From NCBI GenBank assembly GCA_023460975.1, contig JAEWOG010000040.1:1-30092 (forward strand): DNA of 30,092 nt, in the 5' to 3' direction. The notes beneath the pieces were generated by a model. The model saw only the letters and a program-made list of their open reading frames with translations, searched no databases and was not told the origin of the DNA. A program made the translations under genes and the position numbers. The DNA is from Actinomycetes bacterium. GTDB taxonomy: Bacteria > Actinomycetota > Actinomycetes > Propionibacteriales > Nocardioidaceae. Position 1 is the stretch's first letter. Each line of letters opens with the position of its first letter. This document shows positions 15,448 to 24,505 of the stretch, piece after piece.

Positions 15448-18400
15448 CTACAGCCGCTCAGCTTCCGCGATCGCGTCGTCGACGCCGTAGACGCCGAGCT
15501 CCAGGAGCTTGTCCAGCACGTCGAGCAAGGCCGCTCGATGGCCCCTGTTGCGAGATTGCGCTAAGCCACGGACGACGAGCTCACTGATGTAGTGCGCATC
15601 GCCAGCAGCACCCGTCCGGATGTCACCGGCCTCACTGCCAAAGACGGAGATGAACCGCTGCGACGCCTTCAGGACGAGGTCATCAACCTTGTCCGGCGCG
15701 TGCTGCAGGGTCAGCAGGAGCTGCGGTGTTGCGTGGTCGTAAGCGGGCGAGTCGATCAGTTCGGCGAGCAGATCGGCGAACGGACGGAGTTGGTGATTGC
15801 GTAGATGCGGAGCAACCCTGGCGACCGCCTTAAGCACGTCGTCATCTTCATCAGCCATCAACGCGGTGAGAGTGGCGGATGCGAGCGCCGCGTTCGACGT
15901 CCGGTCAATACGATTCGCACACAATTCGGCGACCCCCTTACGGGTCATGGCGTCGCCTCCGAGCGCCTTCGTGAGCAAGTCCGGACGAGCCCACTCGAGC
16001 CCCGCAAATGCAGCCAGTACTCCCCCGGCCTCCCTGGCTTCGCCATCCGACGACTCCAGCATGCGTTGGATAACTGGGTTGATGACATCCGGATCGACGT
16101 TGCCGATATAGAGCATCAGACGTTGCACCATTCCGGCCGCCAAGATCCGATCGTCGGTGTCAATCAGCTTCTTGAACGCCGAGACGGCATCTGCTCGCGC
16201 ATGACGTAAGGCAGCCGCGAGCGTGTGGGCGGCGCTCGAACGAACGAAGAGCACTGGGTCACTAGCGAGCGTATTGAGGTGAGGGCGGACTAGCTCAGTC
16301 CGTTCGCCATCAGCGTCGTAGACCAACAGGTCACCGAGGACTTCCACGAGACTGCCTCGACCGGTGTTGATGGCGTTGTTGTGCATGTCGGCGGCGGACC
16401 GGCCGTCGTCGCCGTCACGCTTAAAGATCGGCGAATCGTCCACGGGGTCGGGCGACTGGAGGGCACGCTCAAGCAACAGCTCGACTAGATCGATGGGAAC
16501 GTCCCGGAAGTAACGCCTCAAAGCATTGCCGAGCCACCTATCGACATCGTCGTGTCCGAGCGACGCGAGATGCCGAACAGCGTCGTAGATCAGTGGCGCC
16601 GCGTCCTCCGAACGCTCGGCGTCGGCAAAGCCCATCAGGAGTCCGTCGGCGAAGGCCGGGTTGAAGTCAGCCGTGAGTTCAAGAGCTAGGAGCGCGAATC
16701 GCTTCGGATCAGCCTTAGCCTGCTCGCGCAGAACGTGGGACAGTTCGCGGGCACCGCCCGTGAAGTTGCTCCAGTTCGTTCGGTCGGCGTTGTGCTTGGC
16801 CATCGCCTTGAGCCACTGATCGTCGGACATCTTGCTTGCCGCGTCCAGCCCGATGGGTGATCCGATCGCGCCGCCCGTGATGCCTTGAGGCCGCGAAGGC
16901 GCGTCCTCTTGGAATTTGCGCCGGTACTCGCCCAGCCTGCGGACACCTGCAGGGGTCAACCTGTCTTCTTCGAGGGCTGACAAGAACGTGAATGCCGACC
17001 GCCCGAAGCTGTGCCGATCTTCGTAGGCATTGCGTAGATCACGGAACATGTCTTCGAGCTGCAGATGAACGTCGTCAGATAGATGGGGAGCGATTGCCTT
17101 GACCAGCTCGCGTGCTGCCCAGTCGGAGTCGGCCATATAGCCACAGTCGAGTCGAGCTCCCCCCTCGAGGATAAGCGACGCCGCCCAGTCTGCGAAGGTC
17201 AACTCTCCGGCCGTCAGTGCTCGATAGAGGAGGAACTGAGCTGCGTCGTGACGATCTTCGGCGAGCTCCTCAAGCAGTGAGTGGACCTCCTCCGGCGCCG
17301 TACGCGCGAGCGATTCCAGGGCACGAACTGCCCCGGAGAATAGGGCGTCGTCCAGGTCCTTATCGTCAAGTTCGTCGACCTCGAACCGCGCGCAGAAGTG
17401 CCGATCGCGGATCGGACGGTCTGGGCGAGGCTCATGCGCAGTGGCCGCCATGACTCGACGCAGGTACGGGACAACTGCCTGCGCGAAGGCCTGCGGCTCA
17501 GCTGCTGCGGCTTCGCGGACCAGCTCTGAGGCGCTGTACTCGCGCAGACCGAGCAGGGCCACCTTGCCGCTTTCATCGAGCACCAGGGCGTCGGCGTGCT
17601 CGATGACCCGAGCCTCTATCAACTCGATAGCCCAGAGGGGCTCCCGCTTCGCCAGGTCGTGAACCGCCAACCAGAGCTCGTGCTCCGCCGCGTCAAAACC
17701 GCCCTCGCGGACTGCTGCGAGGATGAGGTCGAAGAGGCTGCGGCTCAGGAACGGATCAGAGAAGCGAGCGATCCAGCGCAGCCAGTGGAGATATTCCGCC
17801 GCGGATTGGCGAGCACCGAGTAGTTCAGCCACCTCGTCCGGCATCTCCTTGACCGCGTTCATCATGAGATTGACTGCGCGCTGCTGCAGTTTGGAGTCGC
17901 TGCTATCAAGCCAGGCCGCGATGGCACCGTCCTCATAGAAGCGCCTGAACCAAGGGACGCGGCGGGTGTGTAGCCACAGGCGTTCCTCGTATGTCGGCCC
18001 GGTTGCTGACACTTCGAAGATGACCTCGGCGTCCTCGCTACTAGGCGCCCCGAGGTTGGAAAGCACCGCGAGCACCGTCTCTTTGATGTGGAAGCGCACC
18101 CGGTCGCTGGTCAGTACTGCCACCGCCTCCACCCTGAAGCGTTCTGGTTCTCGCTCGTAGAGGTGCTGCAGGATCTGGCGAACCTGGCCTCTGCGGAACA
18201 GCTCTTGCTCGTCGCGCAGTAAGAAGTCGGTCAGTGACTCGGATCGTGACACCCACTGGCGCGCGAAGGCATAGTCGAAGAAGGTCTCGTGGAAGAAGGC
18301 AATTCGGTCGCCGTCGCGGGCTAGTACGTGCTCAGACACGAGGACGTTGGCATCCTCGATGAGTTCATCCTCGTCGAGAATCTCGACTGGAACAGACAAC

Positions 18401-19908
18401 GTCTGCCGGTCGCTCGCCGCATTCGCGACTCGACTCAGCACTGCGTTGAATCGAACGTCGGCTCGCTTTGCGCGGGCCATCTGCCGCTTGCGCTCCCAGT
18501 AGGCCTCGAACAGTGAGCCCCTAGATTGAAACGCGAGTGCTTTGTCTTGGCTCGCGATCGAGCTGAGGAGCACGAGATGCATCGGGGTCTGCAAGATTGA
18601 CCGCTGCGAGGAAGTCAACTTCGTCGCGTCGAGGCCCATCGCCGTCACGGCAGCGTCGACTGCCTGAGCAGTGAGGGGACCGACTGAGACCTTCACTGTG
18701 TCCGGTCGATCAGTCAGTGAGCGAATCCGATGGTCGTTGTCGATGTCGAACTCGCGGCACGCCAGGATGACCTTCAAGCCGGTCACAGACAGAGACTCGC
18801 GGATGAGATCCATGACGACGTCGAAGCTCTCGGGCATGCGGCCGGATGCCAGACTGACGGCGTCCAACTGGTCGATCACCAGGTAGGCGTCGCGACCATC
18901 CGCAGCAAGTGCGAGCACAACTGCGGGCGACGTTTCCAGGCCGAGCTGTCGACCGAGGTCTGTGGTAGATGCGAACGCTTCCAGACGGTCAAGGCGTAGC
19001 GCAAGCACCTGTGCACCCGACGCTTCTAGAGCTTCGACGGACTGCTCCAATACAGAGCTCTTGCCACCTCCAGCGGTACCGGCCACTAAGGCGACCCGAC
19101 GATCGTTGAGCGCTTCGATTGCCCTAGTCGATTCGCTGCGCTCGATGCGTGGCTCGAGCAGTTCACGCTGGACAGAATCGCGCCAGCTGTTGGTGACCGC
19201 GCGAAGCTGTTCGCTCGCGCTCTGCCTCGAGTCGGTCGTAAGCGGGCGAATCTCCTTGGCTTCGAGTAGCTCTAGGAGTTCGACGCGGGTGAGCCGGCGA
19301 CCCAGGTTTCCAAGCAAGATGTCACCGATGGCGAGCGCGATGAGATCGCCCGTGGCGCCGCCCAGCTGGCGTCCTGCCAGCATGGCGTTCATGCGTACGA
19401 TGTCGCCCTCGTCCTGGACCGAGAACCACATCCCTCGCAGGATCTCCCACGCCTTCTGTGGACTGCCTAGGACCGCAGCCGCCGCCAGTTGACTAAACAC
19501 ATTCTGGAGTTCGCTTGTCAGCCAGGACTGGGTGAACTCGACGAGGTCAGCCGACTTCCGCGCACGTTCCGCCAGTTCTTGCAGCGGTCGACATGGGACA
19601 AGCGAGACGAAGTGGAACTCGCGACCGGCAGCCACATGTCCGGCAGCCGACTCGAACACGTTGAGGTCAGCCAGTGCTTTTACAGACCAGCTGTTGCTGT
19701 TGCCGTTCTGACGCTTGAGTTGGTGGACCTCGACGGTCGCGCCGTCCGCGAAAGTGAACTCGGAGCCCTTACCGACCTCGGCGTCCACATCTTCAAGGGT
19801 CAGCGAGTGGCCGCCGTCAGTCAGACAGTAGAGGGCATATCGAACTGCCCAGGCGAGTTCGTACCGGTTTCCAAGCTTGTCCGCTTCTCCGCCTGGTCTT
19901 GGACTCAC
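15448..19908 (-). CDS. Cap4-like nuclease - STAND NTPase - helical repeat defence protein (Avs-like)
   Basis: A 1486-aa protein. Residues about 10-150 look like a PD-(D/E)XK nuclease of the Cap4/DUF4297 type: GNRYELAWAVRYAL, then LEDVDAE (about 38-44), then VEVHQLKRQ (about 59-67), where E60-x-Q-x-K supplies the usual acid and Lys. A STAND/NACHT-type NTPase follows: Walker A GTAGGGKSS (277-285), Walker B YLVIDQLDA (342-350), a sensor-like VILACREFD (about 380-388), and a winged-helix-like end (VLVSEHVLARDGDRIAFFHE, about 522-541). The remaining about 900 residues are helical repeats (HEAT/TPR-like), the usual sensor region. In Avs proteins such a sensor recognises a phage protein and triggers the nuclease; this is inferred from architecture. 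GTG start at 19908 has GGAG 5 nt upstream. It is the last gene of the type I RM train, 55 nt after the metallopeptidase gene. Confidence 0.72.
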   Translation of the reverse strand: MSPRPGGEADKLGNRYELAWAVRYALYCLTDGGHSLTLEDVDAEVGKGSEFTFADGATVEVHQLKRQNGNSNSWSVKALADLNVFESAAGHVAAGREFHFVSLVPCRPLQELAERARKSADLVEFTQSWLTSELQNVFSQLAAAAVLGSPQKAWEILRGMWFSVQDEGDIVRMNAMLAGRQLGGATGDLIALAIGDILLGNLGRRLTRVELLELLEAKEIRPLTTDSRQSASEQLRAVTNSWRDSVQRELLEPRIERSESTRAIEALNDRRVALVAGTAGGGKSSVLEQSVEALEASGAQVLALRLDRLEAFASTTDLGRQLGLETSPAVVLALAADGRDAYLVIDQLDAVSLASGRMPESFDVVMDLIRESLSVTGLKVILACREFDIDNDHRIRSLTDRPDTVKVSVGPLTAQAVDAAVTAMGLDATKLTSSQRSILQTPMHLVLLSSIASQDKALAFQSRGSLFEAYWERKRQMARAKRADVRFNAVLSRVANAASDRQTLSVPVEILDEDELIEDANVLVSEHVLARDGDRIAFFHETFFDYAFARQWVSRSESLTDFLLRDEQELFRRGQVRQILQHLYEREPERFRVEAVAVLTSDRVRFHIKETVLAVLSNLGAPSSEDAEVIFEVSATGPTYEERLWLHTRRVPWFRRFYEDGAIAAWLDSSDSKLQQRAVNLMMNAVKEMPDEVAELLGARQSAAEYLHWLRWIARFSDPFLSRSLFDLILAAVREGGFDAAEHELWLAVHDLAKREPLWAIELIEARVIEHADALVLDESGKVALLGLREYSASELVREAAAAEPQAFAQAVVPYLRRVMAATAHEPRPDRPIRDRHFCARFEVDELDDKDLDDALFSGAVRALESLARTAPEEVHSLLEELAEDRHDAAQFLLYRALTAGELTFADWAASLILEGGARLDCGYMADSDWAARELVKAIAPHLSDDVHLQLEDMFRDLRNAYEDRHSFGRSAFTFLSALEEDRLTPAGVRRLGEYRRKFQEDAPSRPQGITGGAIGSPIGLDAASKMSDDQWLKAMAKHNADRTNWSNFTGGARELSHVLREQAKADPKRFALLALELTADFNPAFADGLLMGFADAERSEDAAPLIYDAVRHLASLGHDDVDRWLGNALRRYFRDVPIDLVELLLERALQSPDPVDDSPIFKRDGDDGRSAADMHNNAINTGRGSLVEVLGDLLVYDADGERTELVRPHLNTLASDPVLFVRSSAAHTLAAALRHARADAVSAFKKLIDTDDRILAAGMVQRLMLYIGNVDPDVINPVIQRMLESSDGEAREAGGVLAAFAGLEWARPDLLTKALGGDAMTRKGVAELCANRIDRTSNAALASATLTALMADEDDDVLKAVARVAPHLRNHQLRPFADLLAELIDSPAYDHATPQLLLTLQHAPDKVDDLVLKASQRFISVFGSEAGDIRTGAAGDAHYISELVVRGLAQSRNRGHRAALLDVLDKLLELGVYGVDDAIAEAERL

Positions 19909-19963
19909 GTTAACTCCAGGCTGCAGGCGCTTGGCGTACTCGCGTCCTCATCGCGCGTCATCA

Positions 19964-20683
19964 TCACCAGGTCTCCGCGGCCAATGGTGCACCGTTGAGC
20001 TGATCACGCCGGCTGCGCCAGTCAGGTAAGTACTTGTCCATCAGCTTGGTGAAGCGCTCGCCGTGGTTGCGCTCGAAGTAGTGCGTCATCTCGTGGACGA
20101 CGATGTATTCGAGGCAGTCGGGATGCTTCTTGGCTAGCTCGACGTTGAACCACAGGTGCCGGCTCTCGCGGTTACACGAGCCCCACTTGGTCTTCATGCG
20201 TCGGATTGTCCACTTGGGCACCGACACTTCGAGCTTCTGCTCCCAGGTTGCGATGACAGACGGGATGGCCTCGCGTAGGTGCTGCCGGTGCCACCGGTCC
20301 AGTGCCGTCCGACGCTGCTCAGCCGTCGCGTCGCTCGGCGTGTAGAGCACGAGTCGGTCACCGTCGATCTCGAAGTGGAGACGGCCGGGACGCTCCACGA
20401 CCTTCAGTCGTTTGCGGAGGCCCCAGACGTAGTGGGACTCCCCCGTGATCATCTCGCGCTCGGTCTGTCGCGGCGCGGCCTTGAGCAGCTCGCGCTGGCG
20501 CTTGATCCATGGCAGCCGCTGGATAACGGCGAGCCTGACCTGCTCATCATCAAGTCGTTCGGGAGCGGCGACGCGCACGCGCCCGAGCGGCGGGTAGACA
20601 CCGATGTGAAGATTCTTGATGTCCTTGTAGATGACGTCGACGTCGATCCCTCGGACTGTTAGGTAGGCACTAGCTGTACTCAT
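19964..20683 (-). CDS. YgjP-like (DUF45/M48-type) zinc metallopeptidase
   Basis: A 239-aa protein of the YgjP/DUF45 family. The C-terminal catalytic part contains KTKWGSCNRESRHLWFN (about residues 164-180) and the zinc motif VVHEMTHYFERNHGERF (HEMTH at 197-201, third ligand about H207), then a Trp-Arg-rich tail. Such genes are frequent companions of type I restriction genes, but their role there is not established; processing or turnover of the restriction enzyme is a guess. Its start overlaps the hsdR stop by 14 nt, showing translational coupling. The length and motifs are complete, so the protein is probably active. Confidence 0.85.
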   Translation of the reverse strand: MSTASAYLTVRGIDVDVIYKDIKNLHIGVYPPLGRVRVAAPERLDDEQVRLAVIQRLPWIKRQRELLKAAPRQTEREMITGESHYVWGLRKRLKVVERPGRLHFEIDGDRLVLYTPSDATAEQRRTALDRWHRQHLREAIPSVIATWEQKLEVSVPKWTIRRMKTKWGSCNRESRHLWFNVELAKKHPDCLEYIVVHEMTHYFERNHGERFTKLMDKYLPDWRSRRDQLNGAPLAAETW

Positions 20684-23600
20684 GGCGCGCCTTCACGAGT
20701 TCAAAGAGTTCGTCGAGCGTGGCCTGGTCGAAGCCGGCGCCGAGGTTGGCGCGGATGGCATTCTTCACCTTGCGCTCCTTGATGGGGTTGCCCACCCAGG
20801 CGTCGGGCTTGGTGTGGCGGACGATGGTGTCGATCTCGATCGCCAGATGATCGTCGGGGAAGAAGAAGTCGACCAGTGCGCGCTTCGCGCCGTTGTCGGC
20901 CCAGTCCGGATACTTCGTGTCCGACTCCTTGGTGCCGAGTTGCTTGGCGACGTCGAGCAGCTTTGCGAGGTACTCCTGGTAGTCGATGGCCTGCTGGCGT
21001 CGCTCCTCGATGATGGCGTCGAGCAGTTCGCTCATCCGGTCGTAGTACTTCGGGTTCATCGCGCGCTCGTCGATGATGACCTTGCGCATGTTGTTGGTGA
21101 TCGTCTCGGCCACTGCCTCGGGACTGTTCTTGATGCCCGCGGGCAGCTTGTCGATCGCACCTGCGCCGAGCTTGACGATGAGGTCGATAAGTCCTGTGTC
21201 TTCGAAGTTCGAGACGGTCTCGGATGCGCTGGCCTGAATGTAGGTGTCGAGAAGGAAGCGCATGCCGGCTTCGTACTGCTTGAAGTCGACGTCCTCGCCG
21301 GCCCCGAGCTTCACCTCTGCGCGCACATCGACGTAGTGGGCGATCTCCTTCTTGATGGCCTCAGCCTCGGCCTCGCTGTAGCCCGCGTCGGTCATCTCGT
21401 TGGCGAGGTTCGCGAAGGCCCGCGTCACGGCGGCGACCGCCTTGTACAGCTCGACGCGCTTGGGTTCGTTGGCCTTGAGCTGCTCGGCGTTGCCTTGCTC
21501 CATCGCACAGAAGTACTGCTGGTACTGCAGCGTGTTCTTCGGTGGGGCGACAGCCTCCACAAGGGCACGGATGCGCTCCAGTGCGTCGTCGAGGTCTTCG
21601 CGCGCTTTCTCGATGCGGTCGCTCAGCAGCCCCTCGATGTCCTTCTTCTCATAACCGTCCAGGGCGCCCGAGGTGTAGTCGGTGATCGCGTCCTCGAGCG
21701 AGTTGAAGAGGTCCTGGTAGTCGATGATGTAGCCGTAGTCCTTGTCGTCACCGTCGAGACGGTTGACTCGGCAGATGGCTTGGAAGAGGCCGTGATCGCG
21801 CATCTTCTTATCGATGTAGAGGTAGGTCGCGCTCGGAGCGTCGAAGCCGGTGAGCAGCTTGTCCACCACTATCAGGAGCCGCATCTGGCCGGGATTCTCG
21901 ACGAACTGCTTCTTGACGGCCTTCTCGAACTCCTCGACCTTGCCGACGGCGGTGTCCTCGGGTTCGTCGAAGTAGTCGGCAAGCATCTTGCGGTAGATGT
22001 CGTACTGACGGATCTTCTCGGTCTTGCCTTCGCCAGAATCTTCCTTGGAGATGTCGCTGGCGTTGGGGACGTAGCTGGTGATGATGGCGCACTTGCCCTT
22101 GAAGCCGGCGTTGCAGAACAGCTCGTAGAACTTGCAGGCTTGGTAGATGCTGGAGCCAACAAGCATGGCGTTGCCGTGCCCATCCATCAGGCGAGGCTTG
22201 GTCTCCATGTCGAGCAGGATGTCGTTGACGATCTGCTTGGCGCGCGGCTCACTTGAGACGACCTTCTGCATGGTGCCCCAGCGCTTCTTGAGCTCGGCCT
22301 TCGAGAGGTCCGTCATGCCCTTGGTCTTGACCTCGAACCACTTGTCCACCTGTGCGGGTGACGTCAGGTTCTGGTCGATGTTGCGGGCCTCGTAGCGCAG
22401 GTCCAGCACAACGCCGTCTTCGACGGCCTCGTCGAACTTGTAGGTGTGAATGAAGGAACCGAATGTCTCGATGCTGGTGGCCTTGTCGGCTTTCAGCAGC
22501 GGCGTTCCCGTGAAGCCGATGAACATCGCCTCCGGAAGGAGTTGCTTCATGGCCGTGTGCATCTTGCCGGACTGGGTGCGGTGAGCCTCGTCGACGAAGA
22601 CGAAGATGTTGCCCTTGGCATTGAAGCCCTTGGGGATCTTGGCGTTCAGTTCGGCGATGAAGTCCTCGCCAGCCTCGTCAAGCGCCTGGTCGTCATCGCT
22701 GCCTCGGAACTTGTGTACGAGGGAGCAGATCAGCCACTCCTGTGTCTGATTCAGCGTGCCCAGCAGGTCGGCGCCACTCGATGTTCGGTAGATCTGCTCG
22801 TTGACGCCGTTGAACACCTTTTCGATCTGATCATCAAGCTCGGTGCGATCGGTGATCAGCAGAACCCTCGCATCGTCCTGATGTTCCCGAATCCACTTGG
22901 CAAGCCAGACCATCGCCAGGGACTTGCCGGAGCCCTGGGTGTGCCAGATGATGCCGCCTTCGCGCTTGGCGATCCGTGCTTGCGCGGCCTTGATGCCGAA
23001 GTACTGATTGTGGCGCGGGCCCTTCTTGACGCCTGTGTCAAAGACGATGAAGTCATGTATCAGTTCAAGGAAGCGGCTCTTGTCGCACAGCTGCAGCAAG
23101 GCGCGGTCGAGCGGATCGGCAACCTCTGACGGCTCCTTCCACTCCAGCCAGTACTTCTCTGGCGTGTCGATGACGCCGTAGCGCAGGCCTTCGACGTCGT
23201 TGCCCGCGAAGACGAACTGCACCGTCGAGAAGAACGGGCGGATGAACTCGGCTTTCTGGTTGCCAATGGTCTGCCGGATGCCCTCCGTGACGGACACCTT
23301 AGATCGCTTGAGTTCGATGGTCGCCAGGGCCAGGCCGTTGACGTAGAGCACGACGTCAGGGCGCTTGGTGTGCTGACCGAGCACGGTGACTTCTTCTACC
23401 ACAACGAAGTGGTTGGCGTCGGGGTTGGCCCAGTCGATCAGCCAGACTGTCTCCGTTTGCTGACCGACACCGGGCTTTACGTGCACGCCGTAGCGGAGCA
23501 GCTGATAGACGTCCCGGTTCGCCTCGTACAGGTCATGACCGGCGCCGACCGAGGCAGCCTTGCCGAGCTGATCGAGGGCGCGGGTGATCAGGTTGTCGTC

Positions 23601-23762
23601 GTAGCCGCGAGCCTTAAGGTTCTGGACGAGTAGGTCGGCCTCGATGTTCGAATTGCTTTCGCGGTACTCCCAGTTGCCGAGGTAATCGTAATCAAGCTGA
23701 TCACGAAACAGTCCGACGACGCGGTCCTGCGCCTTGCGCTCGATCTGTCCGACATCGCTCAT
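20670..23762 (-). CDS. hsdR: Type I restriction endonuclease, R subunit
   Basis: A 1030-aa protein. N-terminal PD-(D/E)XK nuclease: RPDVVLYVNGLALATIELKR (D136, E150-x-K152). Superfamily 2 helicase motor for DNA translocation: Walker A HTQGSGKSLAMVW (274-286), motif Ia LLITDRTELDDQ, motif II VDEAH (390-394), motif III GFTGTP (416-421), and motif VI-like AICRVNRLDG. The C-terminal helical part (NPIKERKVKNAIRANLG) should contact the methylase core. It acts with HsdM and HsdS to translocate and cut unmethylated DNA. It starts with a 4-nt ATGA overlap on the Ymh-family gene. Full length, with no missing motifs. Confidence 0.95.
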   Translation of the reverse strand: MSDVGQIERKAQDRVVGLFRDQLDYDYLGNWEYRESNSNIEADLLVQNLKARGYDDNLITRALDQLGKAASVGAGHDLYEANRDVYQLLRYGVHVKPGVGQQTETVWLIDWANPDANHFVVVEEVTVLGQHTKRPDVVLYVNGLALATIELKRSKVSVTEGIRQTIGNQKAEFIRPFFSTVQFVFAGNDVEGLRYGVIDTPEKYWLEWKEPSEVADPLDRALLQLCDKSRFLELIHDFIVFDTGVKKGPRHNQYFGIKAAQARIAKREGGIIWHTQGSGKSLAMVWLAKWIREHQDDARVLLITDRTELDDQIEKVFNGVNEQIYRTSSGADLLGTLNQTQEWLICSLVHKFRGSDDDQALDEAGEDFIAELNAKIPKGFNAKGNIFVFVDEAHRTQSGKMHTAMKQLLPEAMFIGFTGTPLLKADKATSIETFGSFIHTYKFDEAVEDGVVLDLRYEARNIDQNLTSPAQVDKWFEVKTKGMTDLSKAELKKRWGTMQKVVSSEPRAKQIVNDILLDMETKPRLMDGHGNAMLVGSSIYQACKFYELFCNAGFKGKCAIITSYVPNASDISKEDSGEGKTEKIRQYDIYRKMLADYFDEPEDTAVGKVEEFEKAVKKQFVENPGQMRLLIVVDKLLTGFDAPSATYLYIDKKMRDHGLFQAICRVNRLDGDDKDYGYIIDYQDLFNSLEDAITDYTSGALDGYEKKDIEGLLSDRIEKAREDLDDALERIRALVEAVAPPKNTLQYQQYFCAMEQGNAEQLKANEPKRVELYKAVAAVTRAFANLANEMTDAGYSEAEAEAIKKEIAHYVDVRAEVKLGAGEDVDFKQYEAGMRFLLDTYIQASASETVSNFEDTGLIDLIVKLGAGAIDKLPAGIKNSPEAVAETITNNMRKVIIDERAMNPKYYDRMSELLDAIIEERRQQAIDYQEYLAKLLDVAKQLGTKESDTKYPDWADNGAKRALVDFFFPDDHLAIEIDTIVRHTKPDAWVGNPIKERKVKNAIRANLGAGFDQATLDELFELVKARHEYS

Positions 23763-23777
23763 GACGCGGCCTCCACT
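23759..23777. repeat. 19-bp direct repeat, hsdR-side copy
   Basis: TCATGACGCGGCCTCCACT, identical to 24487-24505. It encodes the Ymh-family VEAAS-stop end and the hsdR start codon. Confidence 0.92.
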
Positions 23778-24490
23778 TCAGATCGGTCAACCCAACGTGC
23801 AAGCACGCTCAACGCAGCGAGGTACTCAAGCGCTTCTTGTTCACTGAGCTCCTGCTCGGCCTCATGACTAAGGGGATTACGGATGCCAGCGAACACGCCC
23901 TCAGCGAAGGTCATCGCTCCACGCTGCACCGACTTGTACGTATCGCTGCCGTCGTCCTTCATGCGGCGAAGACGTGACTTGCCGGTCTTCGGCTCATCGA
24001 GGGAGAAGGCCTGCTTGAAGAGATCGGTCTCGCTGACGTCGCGACGCCCCACCTTGTTCTGCGTCTCAGCGTTCAGCTTCTTGATGGCGCCCTCGACTCC
24101 TTCGCGGTAGTGGCCGGACTGCCAGAGCGACTTTGCTCCGCTCCAGATCCACGGGTGAAGATCGGCGGCCGAGAGGTCAGGGGCATTCTCGCCGAGATTC
24201 TCACGGACTTCCTCGGCGCGGACGAGCTCCTCACGGGCGCGAACTGCAGCCTCGCGGTGGCGAGTCCAGCGGTTGTTCTTTGAGTTCTCGATATCAGTCC
24301 GCCAGCCGGGAATCACACGGTCAAGAATCTTCTCGACCACTTGAGCCTGCTTGGTGACGTCTGCGTCGGATGCCGCGGTGTTGTTCCGCGAAGTGATGAA
24401 GACCGCACCGTCAGACGAGCTGCTTGCGTTCGTCATCACCGTCATCTTGATGAACTTGTCGAGCTCGTTGAGTGCCCAGTCGACGTTCAT
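23759..24490 (-). CDS. TIGR02391 (Ymh) family protein inserted between hsdS and hsdR
   Basis: A 243-aa protein. The C-terminal half has the Ymh/TIGR02391 signature: LFKQAFSLDEPKTGKSRLRR followed by GAMTFAEGVFAGIRNPLSHE and an EALEYLAALSVLARWVDR helix. The N-terminal half is helical and charged (about residues 1-110). The family occurs in restriction-modification and phage-defence loci; its biochemical role is unknown. It overlaps hsdS (ATGA at 24487-24490) and hsdR (23759-23762). Exact 19-bp repeats lie at both junctions, so it looks like a movable cassette. The last residues (VEAAS) are identical to the HsdS C-terminus for this reason. Confidence 0.8.
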   Translation of the reverse strand: MNVDWALNELDKFIKMTVMTNASSSSDGAVFITSRNNTAASDADVTKQAQVVEKILDRVIPGWRTDIENSKNNRWTRHREAAVRAREELVRAEEVRENLGENAPDLSAADLHPWIWSGAKSLWQSGHYREGVEGAIKKLNAETQNKVGRRDVSETDLFKQAFSLDEPKTGKSRLRRMKDDGSDTYKSVQRGAMTFAEGVFAGIRNPLSHEAEQELSEQEALEYLAALSVLARWVDRSEVEAAS

Positions 24491-24505
24491 GACGCGGCCT
24501 CCACT
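24487..24505. repeat. 19-bp direct repeat, hsdS-side copy
   Basis: The same 19 bases as 23759-23777, 728 bp away. It encodes the HsdS VEAAS-stop end and the start codon of the Ymh-family gene. Confidence 0.92.

Noticed and set aside
20682..22256. 524-aa plus-strand open frame antisense to hsdR
   Set aside because: Leu/Val/Asp/Gly-rich mirror of the helicase gene with no recognisable domain.
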